Of a stretch of DNA of 28,304 bases, positions 9,788-19,474 are shown in pieces (the stretch's first letter is position 1; every line of letters begins with the position of its first letter). The stretch is from contig JALLBK010000527.1 in the NCBI GenBank assembly GCA_036940085.1, positions 1 through 28,304 on the forward strand, given 5' to 3'. This DNA comes from Discostella pseudostelligera (Eukaryota; Bacillariophyta; Thalassiosirophyceae; Thalassiosirales; Thalassiosiraceae). Below the pieces are notes generated by a model. That model made no database searches. It was given only the letters and a program-made list of their open reading frames with translations, and was not told where the DNA came from. Position numbers and translations under genes: made by a program.

Positions 9788-11600
9788 ATGTCATCGTCCG
9801 AAGATGATGATGCCAACAAACAAGCACTCCTTGCGAATCTAAAAGCAACAAAAGAAAAATGGGACGCCGAGGCTGCGGATTCTCCCGACGGACCAGATGA
9901 AACTGACGCTCTTCTCTCACATGCCATATCCATGGCACTCGAGCAGGGCAAGGGATGGTCTTCGCCCGAGGAACGGGAGAAGTACCTCGAAACATTATTG
10001 GATGATGATTTTATCCCTCCCTTATTTGCCACTACGCAGGAAGAGTTGGATAAGAGTGGCTTGAAGGATGCATTCGCGGCGCTGAATAACGAGGGAGAGA
10101 CGCCAGGGAAAAAGATGTTGGAGTTTCGGAAGAAGGGAAATGATTCAGTTGCATGGGGGAGAAAGAATGTGGCGAAGAACATGACGGTGAGTATTTGCAT
10201 ATACTATGATTGCATTGATTGCGACGTTGCAGAGAATTCTTATGTTTATATTATTATGTTCCAGTATTATCGAGATGCAGTTAATCACTACTATGAAGCA
10301 TATCACTGGGCTAATCGCATCGTGCCAAAAGATGACGATTTTGTACCAACCCCAGAGGAACTTGCAGCTGACGAAGGTGATCAATATTTTACACAAAAGG
10401 AGTTGGATGAGATACGCTCTATCATATGTTCAAACTGTGCATTGGCGCACATGTGTCTTAAAAACTGGGGGTGTGTGCGTGATGAAGCCAAGAAGGTAAG
10501 ACATGTAATGTATTGGCAATCAGTAACTGCTGTCCTACATGGATTCTAAAGCCCTGTCTTGCACCCATAAACATACAAAGGCCGTTAGTTTCAATTCAAA
10601 CAACATCAAAGCATGGTATCGACTCGCTAAAGCATATCAAATGCTTCATAACTGGGAAGAAGCTGGGAATGCAAATGACCGTGGACTTGAGATTGAAGTA
10701 GACAATAAGGAACTTCTTGAGTTGCAAAAGAAACTAGGTGACAAGGTTCGCAAGGCCCGTATCCTCAGACAACAGCGAGAGCGTGCCCGTGCAGAACGCA
10801 CCTCTCGCATCAAAGAAGTGTGGAGATATTGCAAGGAAGAAAGGATTGCTTTGGGTCGGGTATCACTTGTAGCAACGGTAAAAGATGACGAGGACGACGA
10901 GGAAGGAGCGGAAAAAATGGAGTCTCGATGGCATCATCATTATCCGCATAGTGGGCAGTTACCAAAGATGGATCAGGATGGTGGTGGATGGACTTGGCCA
11001 GTGCTGTTTGTATATCCATCACATCATCAATCCGATTTCATTGAACATTTTGGAGAGGACGAAATTGTCGCGATGAGGATGGCGCAGATGTTCCCAGAAC
11101 AGGAAGATGATTGTGCAGGCACATATATGCCATGGGACTACAATAACGAATTTCGATGCAGCAACCTTGCCGTGTACTTTGAAGTGCATTGCGATTCCTC
11201 TGACTTGAACAACAAGGAAAAGCCTGTCATCCATCCAGATTCTGTCGAACGTCTGAGAGACCAAGGTGCGGCCATGCGCTTTTACGAGTCGGCACGGGCA
11301 TTGAAGGGAGACGAAGGGCCGGAAATGGCGACTGTTGCACGTTGCATGGAACGGAAACATTTGCATCATCAACGAAAGGCATGGGTGAAGAAGCACGGGA
11401 GTCTATGGGCGAAACCACCTCCTTGTCCAATAAGGCAAGTGCACCCAGGAGCTACGTTGGGACAGGTGCTGAGGGATGAGAATATGGTGGTACCAAACTT
11501 TTTAGTGACTTTTCTTCTATTCCCAGTGGATCATCCAGCACACAAGGAGTTTCTGAAGGAGCACAATTGTATTGGCATCGTTGAGCCACAAGAGGTGTGA
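9788..11600 (+). CDS. TTC4: TTC4/Cns1-type TPR co-chaperone of Hsp90, about 549 aa
   Basis: Exons are 9788-10186, 10265-10495 and 10581-11600; introns are 78 and 85 nt (ACG|GTGAGT to TTCCAG; AAG|GTAAGA to ACAAAG). The second acceptor was chosen because it is the one that keeps frame into the TPR helix (DEAKKAVSFNSNNIKAWYRL). Order: an acidic N-terminal region with DDDFIPPLF typical of TTC4; a TPR block (about 115-250) with the two-carboxylate-clamp style KKGNDS...YYRDAVNHYYEA; a basic coiled segment (LRQQRERARAERTSRIKE); then the C-terminal wheel domain from about 347 (WTWPVLFVYPSHHQSDFI to FLLFPVDHPAHKEFL). The family bridges Hsp90 and Hsp70 and, in yeast, supports translation-factor folding. 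It is longer than human or yeast members (about 385 aa), mostly from the N-terminal part and linkers. Intron 1 has no in-frame stop and a length divisible by three. Confidence 0.9.
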
Positions 11601-11640
11601 TTCGGATCGAGATCAATAGCATTAACACGAATGTGGCGAT

Positions 11641-11646
11641 AATAAA
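11641..11646 (+). terminator. possible polyadenylation signal AATAAA
   Basis: A canonical AATAAA lies 41 nt after the TTC4-like stop codon, in the short space before the convergent minus-strand gene. Diatom 3' ends do not always use this hexamer, so the call rests on position only. Confidence 0.3.
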
Positions 11647-11716
11647 GTACACAGGAAATGTGTTTTAGTAGTAGCCTAGCATTGCACCAATATCGATGAC
11701 TTCCCGAAATGACTTC

Positions 11717-12413
11717 TTAACCGAACGACACTGCATCTCTTGCCTTTTCAATTGCATCAGAATCCACCAACGTGAGCAGTCGATTCTCGGTGCTAATGTC
11801 CCCTTCATACACAATAGAGTGTAACTCATCTAAAAAGCCATTGAGAATCATCGACTCATGCATCAGATACTTCATTGATGGTAAAGACCCTAATCGATCT
11901 ACCACAATAGCATCGTCGTTGAACCGAATAATGATGGAGCCAGATAAATCAGAGTATCTCAAGTTCACCTCGGAGCTGTCCGATTGGGATGCCTTCCAAC
12001 TATTCTTTTCCGGTGTGTTCTGTAGGCCCATTAGGTACAGAGAACAATACAGCCTAAGACCCCCAGATTTCATTGTTTTTGCTTCATTCATGATGTCCAT
12101 TGGATGTCCATTGATATTGTATCAGATATGCAAATTGATGTATCGAATTGCATGTAGATGATGGCACATCTCGTCACTTACCTGGAATGGTAATTATTCT
12201 TTTGCTTCCGGTGTAGATGCCATCAACATCAACAGCCTTACCTTCAGATGGTTCCTGCGGGTCATTGTTGTTGAATCCGAACCACCCATCAAAAAATGCT
12301 AGATTGTGTTTAAGATGACGTGATACTTTTTGTTGCAATGGAATAAATGCATGTATCGCTGTTATGAAGAAGAATATTAGAAGCAGAAGAATTGCTCGTT
12401 GCGATCGAATCAT
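11717..12413 (-). CDS. plastid-targeted protein of unknown function, about 198 aa
   Basis: Two exons, 12413-12182 and 12081-11717, with a 100-nt intron (CCAG|GTAAGTG to AATGAAG) in phase 1; the join reads ITIPAKTMKSGGLR. The N-terminus is a classic signal peptide (AILLLLIFFFITAIHA) followed directly by FIPLQQK: the Phe after the cleavage site is the diatom plastid-entry signature, so import into the complex plastid is likely. The mature part starts with a Gly/Asn-rich segment and then has an alternating hydrophobic pattern (GSIIIRFNDDAIVVDRL, MILNGFLDELHSIVYEG) suggesting a compact mixed alpha/beta fold. I recognise no enzyme motif. It converges with the TTC4-like gene and is divergent from the basic protein gene at 12837. 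Confidence 0.75.
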
Positions 12414-12836
12414 ATTGGCAGATAATTTCTAGAGCTTTGAGCTTATTCAATCCATTTTGCTTGGTGCCGTGCATGCATGCTATCTACCTAGCTGGTTCGG
12501 TTCTCGTGTGCTTGCTGCTGCTCGTTGCTGACGCGACGCTGCTGATGCTGACGCTGCTGACGTGCAACCGGTCACACAGACACAAAGGGAGAACCACTCA
12601 ACCACATTCCAATTCCAACAACAGCACATCTCATCGATGCATGCTCACACCTCGCTCATCGCACATCGCATTTCATCAGCAGCACCACCTGCCACCGCCC
12701 GCAGACCACCGACAACGGCACCAGCTCCATTATTCACCCCTCATCGCTCACGCGCCGGCGTGCTGACAACAAGCCGACAGCCGGAACCTCGGAAGATACT
12801 AGATACCCAACCTTGCGTCAACATCGGCAATTGACG
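12414..12836. other. divergent promoter region
   Basis: This is the shared upstream space of the plastid protein (minus) and the basic protein (plus). It contains a CTGCTGCTCGTTGCTGACG-type CTG/GCTGACG repeat around 12,510-12,562 and then a CA-rich stretch of histidine/proline-coding appearance in both frames, which I read as low-complexity DNA. No exon with splice support was found. Confidence 0.5.
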
Positions 12837-13700
12837 ATGGGAAAGAAGAGAACGTCCACCGTCAAGAAGAAGCAGCTGGCGAAGAAAAATAGACTCTCGT
12901 CGACGTACGGTGTCTCGGTGCTGAAAGGGGGGACCATAGCTCGGAACAATGGAGTACTAGAATCAAAATTAACCTCGATTGATGGAAGTTCATCTACAAG
13001 GAAATCAAGTGGTACTTCGTGCGACGGCGTGCAAAATGCAACAAACGCAAATACTACATCATCGGCTCAAAATCATGGAAGCAGTGACCGACAAACTCCA
13101 GGCACGCGACACCCAATGGTCCGTAACAGTGAGCGTGATGAATTTCAGCACCTGCACGCTTCGTTAGAGGAACGTTCTCTTGCAGTGCAAGCACGAAAAG
13201 ACGAGCAGCGACAAATGAAAAAAATACGACGAAATGGACGACAGATGATAGGATTTGGGAAGTTTGCCCGATCCTCCACAACCTTCTTTGCTCCCGCAAC
13301 GCTGACTCTGGCACCTAAAACTACACAGGAGCTGGTGGATGATGCCACTAATCAAGTTTCTCAAGGAATGAATGAAATTGGTCGGCATGCAACAGAGGAT
13401 CGCGTAGGTGGAGCGTCGGCAATACCAGGTCAGAGCAGCCTCGCAGCAGCGGCAAGTCTCAATTGGAAAATAAGAGTGTCGAACGTGAACAACCAAGCGC
13501 CTTCACAAGAACACGATAACAATCCATATGCTGCGTTGGACAATGATAGTGACAGTGACAATAGCTGGGCGGAGAACAACCGTAAGGTTGAACCTCGGCG
13601 TTTTCAGTTCAAACCAGCATCATTTTCATTTCAACCAACCGTTCCTGATATACCAGCAGTTGCATCCTGCTCAGGTGAGGATATAGACCCAGATTTGTAG
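12837..13700 (+). CDS. basic, low-complexity protein of unknown function, 287 aa
   Basis: Intronless. I chose ATG 12837 (MGKKRTSTVKKKQLAKK) because the in-frame codon at 12813 is TTG. The first 20 residues are a strong candidate nuclear/nucleolar localisation signal. Residues about 40-100 are Ser/Thr/Asn-rich. A charged helix (LEERSLAVQARKDEQRQMKKIRRNG) follows, then a more conserved-looking block GFGKFARSSTTFFAPATLTL. The C-terminal third has NNPYAALDNDSDSD and ends acidic (EDIDPDL). No catalytic motif is visible. The overall make-up resembles RNA- or chromatin-associated disordered proteins, but that is inference only. Confidence 0.7.
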   Translation: MGKKRTSTVKKKQLAKKNRLSSTYGVSVLKGGTIARNNGVLESKLTSIDGSSSTRKSSGTSCDGVQNATNANTTSSAQNHGSSDRQTPGTRHPMVRNSERDEFQHLHASLEERSLAVQARKDEQRQMKKIRRNGRQMIGFGKFARSSTTFFAPATLTLAPKTTQELVDDATNQVSQGMNEIGRHATEDRVGGASAIPGQSSLAAAASLNWKIRVSNVNNQAPSQEHDNNPYAALDNDSDSDNSWAENNRKVEPRRFQFKPASFSFQPTVPDIPAVASCSGEDIDPDL

Positions 13701-14177
13701 AATGGTGCAGTGATAGTAGTCGGTACTGTCGTTATGCTTATCATCTAAGGTACAAAATAGAGCATGCATACTTCCTGTTCTCTGAAATCTGCCACATCCT
13801 CATCACTAGCTGCACCTAAAGTACCATAGTATAACCATTCATCATAATTCATACCAACAGACGAATACTCCCTCGTGTCGATGCCAAGAAGTATTCACAT
13901 TATCTTGCGGCGGCCGCATCTATCAGCGGCACTCCAGATTTCAGATTTGGCGGGCTCATTCATCGGCTCCAGCCGCTCGACGGACAGGCACTCTCGCGAG
14001 GGGTGAAAGTACGGCCGGCTGACAGACCGACCCACTTACCGCCTTTTACTTGCAGCCCTTCCTGTAGGATATAACGTAGGAATCAGTACCTTGGTCACTT
14101 CAAGGGCCGCGAGTTCTCCACATCCATCTCGTTCACAATCGGCGCCATTTCAATTCAAAGGAAAAAGCACCATCAAG
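13701..14177. other. intergenic region upstream of the uL23 gene
   Basis: The space holds the probable RPL23A promoter. Visible elements are an E2F-like TTTGGCGGG (13946-13954) and the 11-bp GACGGACAGGC (13979-13989). A pyrimidine-rich stretch precedes the start codon. No coding exon is supported. Confidence 0.5.
13979..13989 (+). promoter_or_regulatory. GACGGACAGGC element, copy 1
   Basis: Exact 11-bp copy about 190 bp before the uL23 start codon; identical copies are at 17487 and 19180. Function unknown; the call rests on exact recurrence in intergenic DNA. Confidence 0.4.
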
Positions 14178-14914
14178 ATGGCAGGAGGAGGTGAGCCAAC
14201 CATATGGTTTAACGTAATAGATAATGCCTACGGATAGATGGCTAGCAATGTAGTGGCCGTGTAGGGCTGCGTTGGGTGGACGCCCGACAAGTTGCCGGTG
14301 ACGATTCCGATTGGGGGGTGAACGGACGAACTATTGCCTTCAGGCTGCAGGCTGTCGGGATGTTGATGTGAATCTACGGAAAGAATTTGTTGCTATTCCA
14401 CTGTTCATTCTGTTTCGGTGGTTATGATTTTGCTGCGGTTCTTTATCACTTTGGTCATCTCAATACATGTATGCCCCTCTTCGTCGTTTGTTCGTGCACA
14501 GCAAAAGCAGCGGCTGTCGCCAAGAAGCTCACAAAGAGCAACAAGTCTAAGAAGGGCACAAGGATCCATACCAAGGTCCACTTCTATAGACCCAAGACCT
14601 TGTCACTTGAGCGCAAGCCCAAGTATGCCAGAAAAAGTGTCCAGAACAAGAACCAATTGAGCCATGGCATCATCAAATACCCGCTCACCACTGAATCATC
14701 GATGAAGCTCATTGAGGACAGCAACACCCTTGTTTTCATTGTTGACATTAAGGCGAACAAGCGCCAAATCAAGCAAGCAGTAAAGGATCTTTACCAAATT
14801 GAATGCGACAGAGTCAACACTCTCATCACCCCACGAGGATTGAAGAAGAGTTATGTTCGGTTGAGCAAGGATTTCGACGCCCTTGACGTTGCCAACAGGG
14901 TTGGAGTAATCTAA
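14178..14914 (+). CDS. RPL23A: 60S ribosomal protein uL23 (RPL23A / yeast L25), 141 aa
   Basis: The coding exon 1 is only 13 nt (14178-14190, ATG plus three codons and one base). A 311-nt intron (GAG|GTGAGC to GTGCACAG at 14501) precedes exon 2 (14502-14914). The product starts [16 protein letters not shown], has the [21 protein letters not shown] block and ends [12 protein letters not shown], all characteristic of eukaryotic uL23, which sits at the peptide-exit tunnel and contacts signal recognition particle. The length is as expected. The long first intron right after the start codon is common in ribosomal protein genes. I searched this intron for a box C/D snoRNA and saw no convincing pair of boxes. 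Confidence 0.95.
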
Positions 14915-15271
14915 ATTGTAAACTACCCCGTAATGTCGTTATTCAATGAAAATGTGTAAGCATCATTGTTCTCGATGACTGAGTGAATAATCCATTATTA
15001 GTTAATCATGCAAAGTGCAAGAACGCAGTGATGAAGGTCACTGAATCACTAATAGCGGGAATAACCAGGCATCAATTTGCACACATGAAAGGCTGATTCG
15101 ATTCCCAGCAGTCAGGAAAAGGTAACACTCCACAAATTTGATCTAACCACGCACATATGCTATTTTAAAAGAGTTGGAGTAGTATCATGATGAAAAGCAG
15201 AATGAACCGACTTCCTCACTGCCAGGCACATCATTCTGAAAAAATCCTGGGTTGACTTTCACTAAACCGTT
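14915..15271. other. convergent intergenic region
   Basis: This space holds the 3' flanks of the uL23 gene and the bHLH-PAS gene, which point at each other. No gene, repeat or RNA fold was recognised. Confidence 0.5.
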
Positions 15272-16650
15272 CTAGCCAGCGGTGTACTGAGGAGTGTTCA
15301 AACCATGGAAATTCTTCTTGTTCACACCATCTGGCTGAGTTTGCATTGTCATTGTCTGCTGCTGCAATACACCCATGCTCGGAACGACCGACATATCAAA
15401 CGACATGTCAATTGTCGCTGGAACGGGCTTGGCACTTCCCGTGGATGGCGAAGGCAACTTGACAAGTGTCACATTGAAATTGCGCGCAACGCCATCATCT
15501 CCGCGGATCAGGGAAACACTGAGGCCAAGGTCACTTCGATGCCGAATCGCACTTCTTAGTATAACAGGTGGTTGAGACTTGCAATCTTCGATGCTGTTGC
15601 CATCGGCATCCAATCCTCCAGTGGGCGGCGTGATAAGCTGACTCATCATGTCAAACGCACCCTGGAGATCATCCCTGCTGGTTATATTGAAAATTGTCAT
15701 TGCCTTGAGTTCTTGCCTTGTATACGATGAAAGTTGGGTGAAGGCAGGGTTGCAATCAATGAACGAGCCGCCCATTGTAGCGATGGCCATTCCAATTGAG
15801 CATGAATTGAAGACATGACGGTATTCACGATCTCCAAGCGAATCAGATGATTGATCACTCGTACTCCCAACTGACTGCAGAGGATCAGACGATGATAATG
15901 TTCCCTCGGACATGTTAGTTATGGACGCCACACCGTTTTGTGCGGCTGCATGTCGAATAGCATACGCTGCCTTCTCGCCGATGGCACCACTCCCAATCCT
16001 CTGAACCTCTTGTACTAGTTGGGATTTATCCATCTCGAGACGATAGAGTTGCTGCTGGAGTAAGCAAATGTAATTCGCTGCTTCCGTGAGTATGGTGCTT
16101 TTGGTTCCCTGCGATTGTGACGTGCGAAGGAATAGAGATGAACTGACATTTGACATGTGACATTAAGATGATGAGGTCTACCGAATCCACTCACCTTTGG
16201 AACAATTACTCCTCCCATGGAGAGAAGATTCCGAAGCTCATGGATCTGTTGGGTGATCTTCAAACTTCTCTCCTTTTCTCTCAAGTTCCTGTCCTCACGC
16301 CTTTCAACAGTTAGTGGTTTCTTCTTTTTGGGAGAACTGCCCCCTTCCCCCATCGCATCCGACGGCGGGGTGTCGGACTTTCTTTTCGGGGACGCTTCTT
16401 CTTGAGCTCCTGAGACGGCAAAAGGAAATAATAGGGAGAGAGTGTGTGAGAGAGGGACGGATTCCACATGGGCAAAATGGCATGATGTATTCATTACTAG
16501 CGCACCTCTCTGATAATCGATGAAGTTCCCAAGTTTCACCACAGCCGCATCAGCATCGTTGTGCGGCGCGGAGGTTCTACCCACTATTGATGAAGCCGAG
16601 TCGTCAGACTCGAAGTTGATGTATGGGCGGTTGTTGGGGTGGTTGTTCAT
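15272..16650 (-). CDS. bHLH-PAS transcription factor, about 398 aa
   Basis: Exons are 16650-16506, 16409-16195 and 16108-15272, with introns of 96 and 86 nt (AGAG|GTGCGC to GTCTCAG; AAAG|GTGAGT to TCGCAG). The bHLH domain (about 83-141) reads ERREDRNLREKERSLK, helix 1 ITQQIHELRNLL, a loop, then TKSTILTEAANYICLLQQQL. Asn90, Glu93 and Arg96 sit at the conserved basic-region positions that contact E-box DNA. A Lys-rich stretch (SPKKKKP) precedes it. One PAS domain follows at about 214-335 (YRHVFNSCSIGMAIA, NPAFTQLSSYTRQEL). The C-terminus is Gln/Met-rich (LQQQTMTMQTQ), possibly an activation region. Diatom bHLH-PAS proteins include RITMO1 of Phaeodactylum, a regulator of daily rhythms; similarity of layout makes a related role possible, not shown. 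Intron 1 is stop-free in frame. Confidence 0.9.
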
Positions 16651-18112
16651 GTTCCCTAGAGGTCGAATTCGGAACTGAATGGACTACCTACGATGAACGG
16701 AACCGGAGACGGGGACAAACAGAGTATATCCGCTTCGGCGGTGCTGATGGTAGTTCGCCTTGCTGGAGCAATGAGAGGAATACCTTCCTCCTCTAAGATT
16801 TGATACTGGGGGCGTCGAGCCGGCGTAGACTATGAATATCTCTGATGTTTGATATCACGACAAAAGCAAAAGGAAACAACTGCTGCATTCATAGAGTTGA
16901 GGAGGTCAAGCTGCACTGTTGCGAGCGATGTCTGGGGTTCAAATGGCAAATTTGCACAGGCTTGCATCAGCATCAGTGAGGGAAGAAAAGGGGTTCAGAT
17001 AATGAATTTCAACGACTTCAATTTGAATTCTCCCATTTGAGATCGACACGTAGATCCCGCTGGATATCTCACCCCAGAACAAATCAACACCAATCCTTTT
17101 GTCATCAATAAATCAAGCTAACGATGCCCCTTTCACGTAGAAAATACGTCCGTCGCAATTAGTACTACTGAATCTTTACAATATCTGGATATTCAATATT
17201 ATTTCAAGTGAGGGAAGATATCTCATATTATTGACGTACTGCTAATGACGTTCTTGCTCTGAACACGTCAGAATGTCTCGAGCTGTTCTGAGTGCCGGTT
17301 ACAGCAAGGAACATCCATTCCTCCAAATCTTCGTTAAGTGGCACCAAAGATACTTAATGTGCATAGGAACCTTTGTGACCACTAAGTGTAAGGAGTAAGG
17401 AAGCATGCATGCATAGGCATTAGGCAATGCGAAGCGCGATGCACAATGCACAATATGCATGGGCCGACGCGCTCCAGCGGGGCTCTGACGGACAGGCGAA
17501 AATGTCAAATTCTTTTGATTGTCTCGTCCGTCGAGCCCAGTTCTATTAGGGGTGTGGCCGACGGTGGTGATTGGTGATAAAGGTACTCCTGTACGATGAA
17601 TTAATTCAATACTATCCATACAGAAGTTCTTGATCGTCGATTCAAAAGCAATGTGCCGACTGGAGACTAGAGGCTGGAGACGAGGGTATTAGAGAGAGTA
17701 AAGCCCGACGTTCGAATATCGACGTCATGATGATGTGTGGTCCCGAGAAGGAAGAACTGATGTGTATGAGTGTGTATGTTTGGTGTCATTGATCATGAGC
17801 AGAAATCATGTTTATTTCAATTCCAACTTTGCACTTTACAATCCTGGTGAGTCCGAGAACGTGGATGTGATGGTCCGTTCGTCAATGTTGCTCCTTTGGT
17901 GAAGCCTACACCTGTCTACTCTACGTCCGAGCTCGGAATGATGATTGTGAAAAATCAATACGACAAGTCCACAACAGAGACCTCTTTTGGTGCTTGATTT
18001 CCTCGCTACTTTACGAAAATAATAGATATCTTCATTACAACGACACCAAGCCCAAGCTCTGCACAAAGCGATGTATGCATGAAAAGCGCCGAATTATACC
18101 AAACCGATCACC
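16651..18112. other. long intergenic region without recognised gene
   Basis: About 1.46 kb lie between the bHLH-PAS start (minus) and the 3' end of the Mpv17 gene (minus). Short open frames at 16,849-17,040 and 17,299-17,619 lack family features. Visible items are a GCATGCATGCAT / TGCACAATGCACAAT cluster (17,403-17,460), the 11-bp GACGGACAGGC element, and a short near-palindrome GACGTTCGAATATCGACGTC (17,708-17,727). Most of it may be a long promoter and 5' leader of the transcription factor. Confidence 0.45.
17487..17497 (+). promoter_or_regulatory. GACGGACAGGC element, copy 2
   Basis: Exact copy in the long space upstream of the bHLH-PAS gene (about 840 bp from its start codon, orientation opposite to that gene). 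Function unknown. Confidence 0.35.
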
Positions 18113-18956
18113 TTATGCCTTCTTTGAGCCAAGAAGCGAAAGGAACATGTTGAACGCAATTTGGACAGCATTGATATATGGGATACGCCACTTGTTGGAA
18201 ACGAACTTGAAGTTGATGAGGTGCACAATTGGCCACACCTTCCACGATCCTTGGCATGCGGTGAAAAGATCATTCTTGATCTTGGATCCGATGGCAGATA
18301 GAGAGTCTCCGTTGACTAGACCAAGATAAGTGAAGAAGACGCTCATGAAGATGGGGCACCAGAAGAGTTGATCAATTGCAACCTTGGTAAATACGGGTGC
18401 GGCATCAGTTCCGGGGATTTGCTTATCGAGCCAATTGTAGAAATAGTGTCCAGAGGGGCCGTGGTAGATGAATCCGAAGAAGGAGAGGGTGGCAAGGCGC
18501 TTGTAGTCGATTGGTCCTCCGGCGATGAAGACCTGGTGAAGGTCAATGAGGAGGAATAATCATGGTTGGTAGAGATTCAAGCGTATCAGACGAAATTAAT
18601 ATTAATATAAACGGTGTCAAACACAAAACATCATATCATCATCCGCAGAGGCTACTCACCTGAGCGAGCAAGTCACCAAGGAGCCAACCAACGAGTGAGG
18701 TAAGAGCCTTCATGGTAATGGGGTTCTTATCCAACGCATCTCCATAGGCTTGAAGTCCAGGGATAGCGCCACCGCGGGTGATGAGAGGGTCGCGGAAAAG
18801 GGGGCTCACATCAGCGGCATTCTTCTGTCGGAGGGGCGACTTTTGGGTAACAAGCGCGGGCTTGGAAAGGCCCTTCGTCTTTGAGACGACGGGGGTGACG
18901 CCAAATGCTTGCGTCGCAAGGCACGATGAGACGATGATCGTGGTGAAAAGCTTCAT
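18113..18956 (-). CDS. Mpv17/PMP22-family membrane protein, plastid-targeted, about 238 aa
   Basis: Two exons, 18956-18660 and 18532-18113; the 127-nt intron (GCTCAG|GTGAGT to TTCACCAG) is in phase 0 and the join reads GDLLAQVFIAGGPIDYKRLATL, the start of the Mpv17/PMP22 core. The core continues with HGPSGHYFYNWLDKQIPG, KVAIDQLFWCPIFM and the signature WPIVHLINFKFVSNKWRI, in which the usual Gln and Pro of WPxxQxxNFxxVP are His and Ser. Four membrane helices are expected; relatives sit in mitochondrial, peroxisomal and plastid membranes and may form channels. The N-terminus is a signal peptide (LFTTIIVSSCLATQA) followed by FGVTP, pointing to the plastid. A Lys/Ser-rich transit region and LITRGGA follow. 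Confidence 0.9.
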
Positions 18957-19474
18957 GGTTGGGTCCTTTTGTTTGGTAATGGCTCCGTATTATGTTGTGA
19001 TGTTGCTTGTGATGTTGGATTGATGGCATGCTGACAGCAGCTGCATGGCATCGGTGACACAAAGAAGTCCACACAACACGTCATGCAATCTACTTCTGCA
19101 AATCCAGCTGATTTTTCGCGGGCTCCAAAAGCCAAAAGATTCGCTATTCGGAGCTTCAAGTGGTCAAAGATCGCCCGGCGACGGACAGGCAGATTGTTCC
19201 GGAATCGACGAAGTCCACCATGATCGATTGCCGTGGCTTAGGGCAGCTTAGGGCTCGTGCCGCCAGCCCCCGACCGGCGCCGTGTACCATTATGGCCAAA
19301 CGAAGCGAAGAGGCATCATATATAGGAAGTGGGTGATGCCCCATGCACTTGGTTTGGCTAAATTGTAATAGGTGGCCAGTCGGCAAAGCATCGAAATTGG
19401 CATGAATTGTGAATTGGCGTTACTTTATGTTGAGAACGTTAAGTTGAAGACCTTATATGATGGAATGTGCATCA
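18957..19474. other. intergenic region, promoter of the Mpv17 gene
   Basis: Both neighbours are on the minus strand, so this holds the 3' flank of the glutaminyl-tRNA synthetase gene and the promoter of the Mpv17-like gene. A GACGGACAGGC element lies about 225 bp before the Mpv17 start. Open frames on both strands lack features and I call no gene. Confidence 0.5.
19180..19190 (+). promoter_or_regulatory. GACGGACAGGC element, copy 3
   Basis: Exact copy about 225 bp upstream of the Mpv17-like start codon, on the strand opposite to that gene. A shorter match, ACGGACAG, is at 21632-21639 just upstream of the synthetase gene. Function unknown. Confidence 0.4.

Noticed and set aside
14191..14501. 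Intron-encoded box C/D snoRNA in the uL23 intron
   Set aside because: TGATGT- and CTGA-like strings occur, but no C and D boxes at proper spacing with a closing stem.
17299..17619. 106-residue minus-strand frame in the long intergenic space
   Set aside because: Mixed composition with no domain, no splice signals and overlap with the GACGGACAGGC element; most likely chance.
17660..17730. tRNA-like GTTCGAAT motif
   Set aside because: The string belongs to a short near-palindrome; no A box, anticodon arm or acceptor stem could be fitted.
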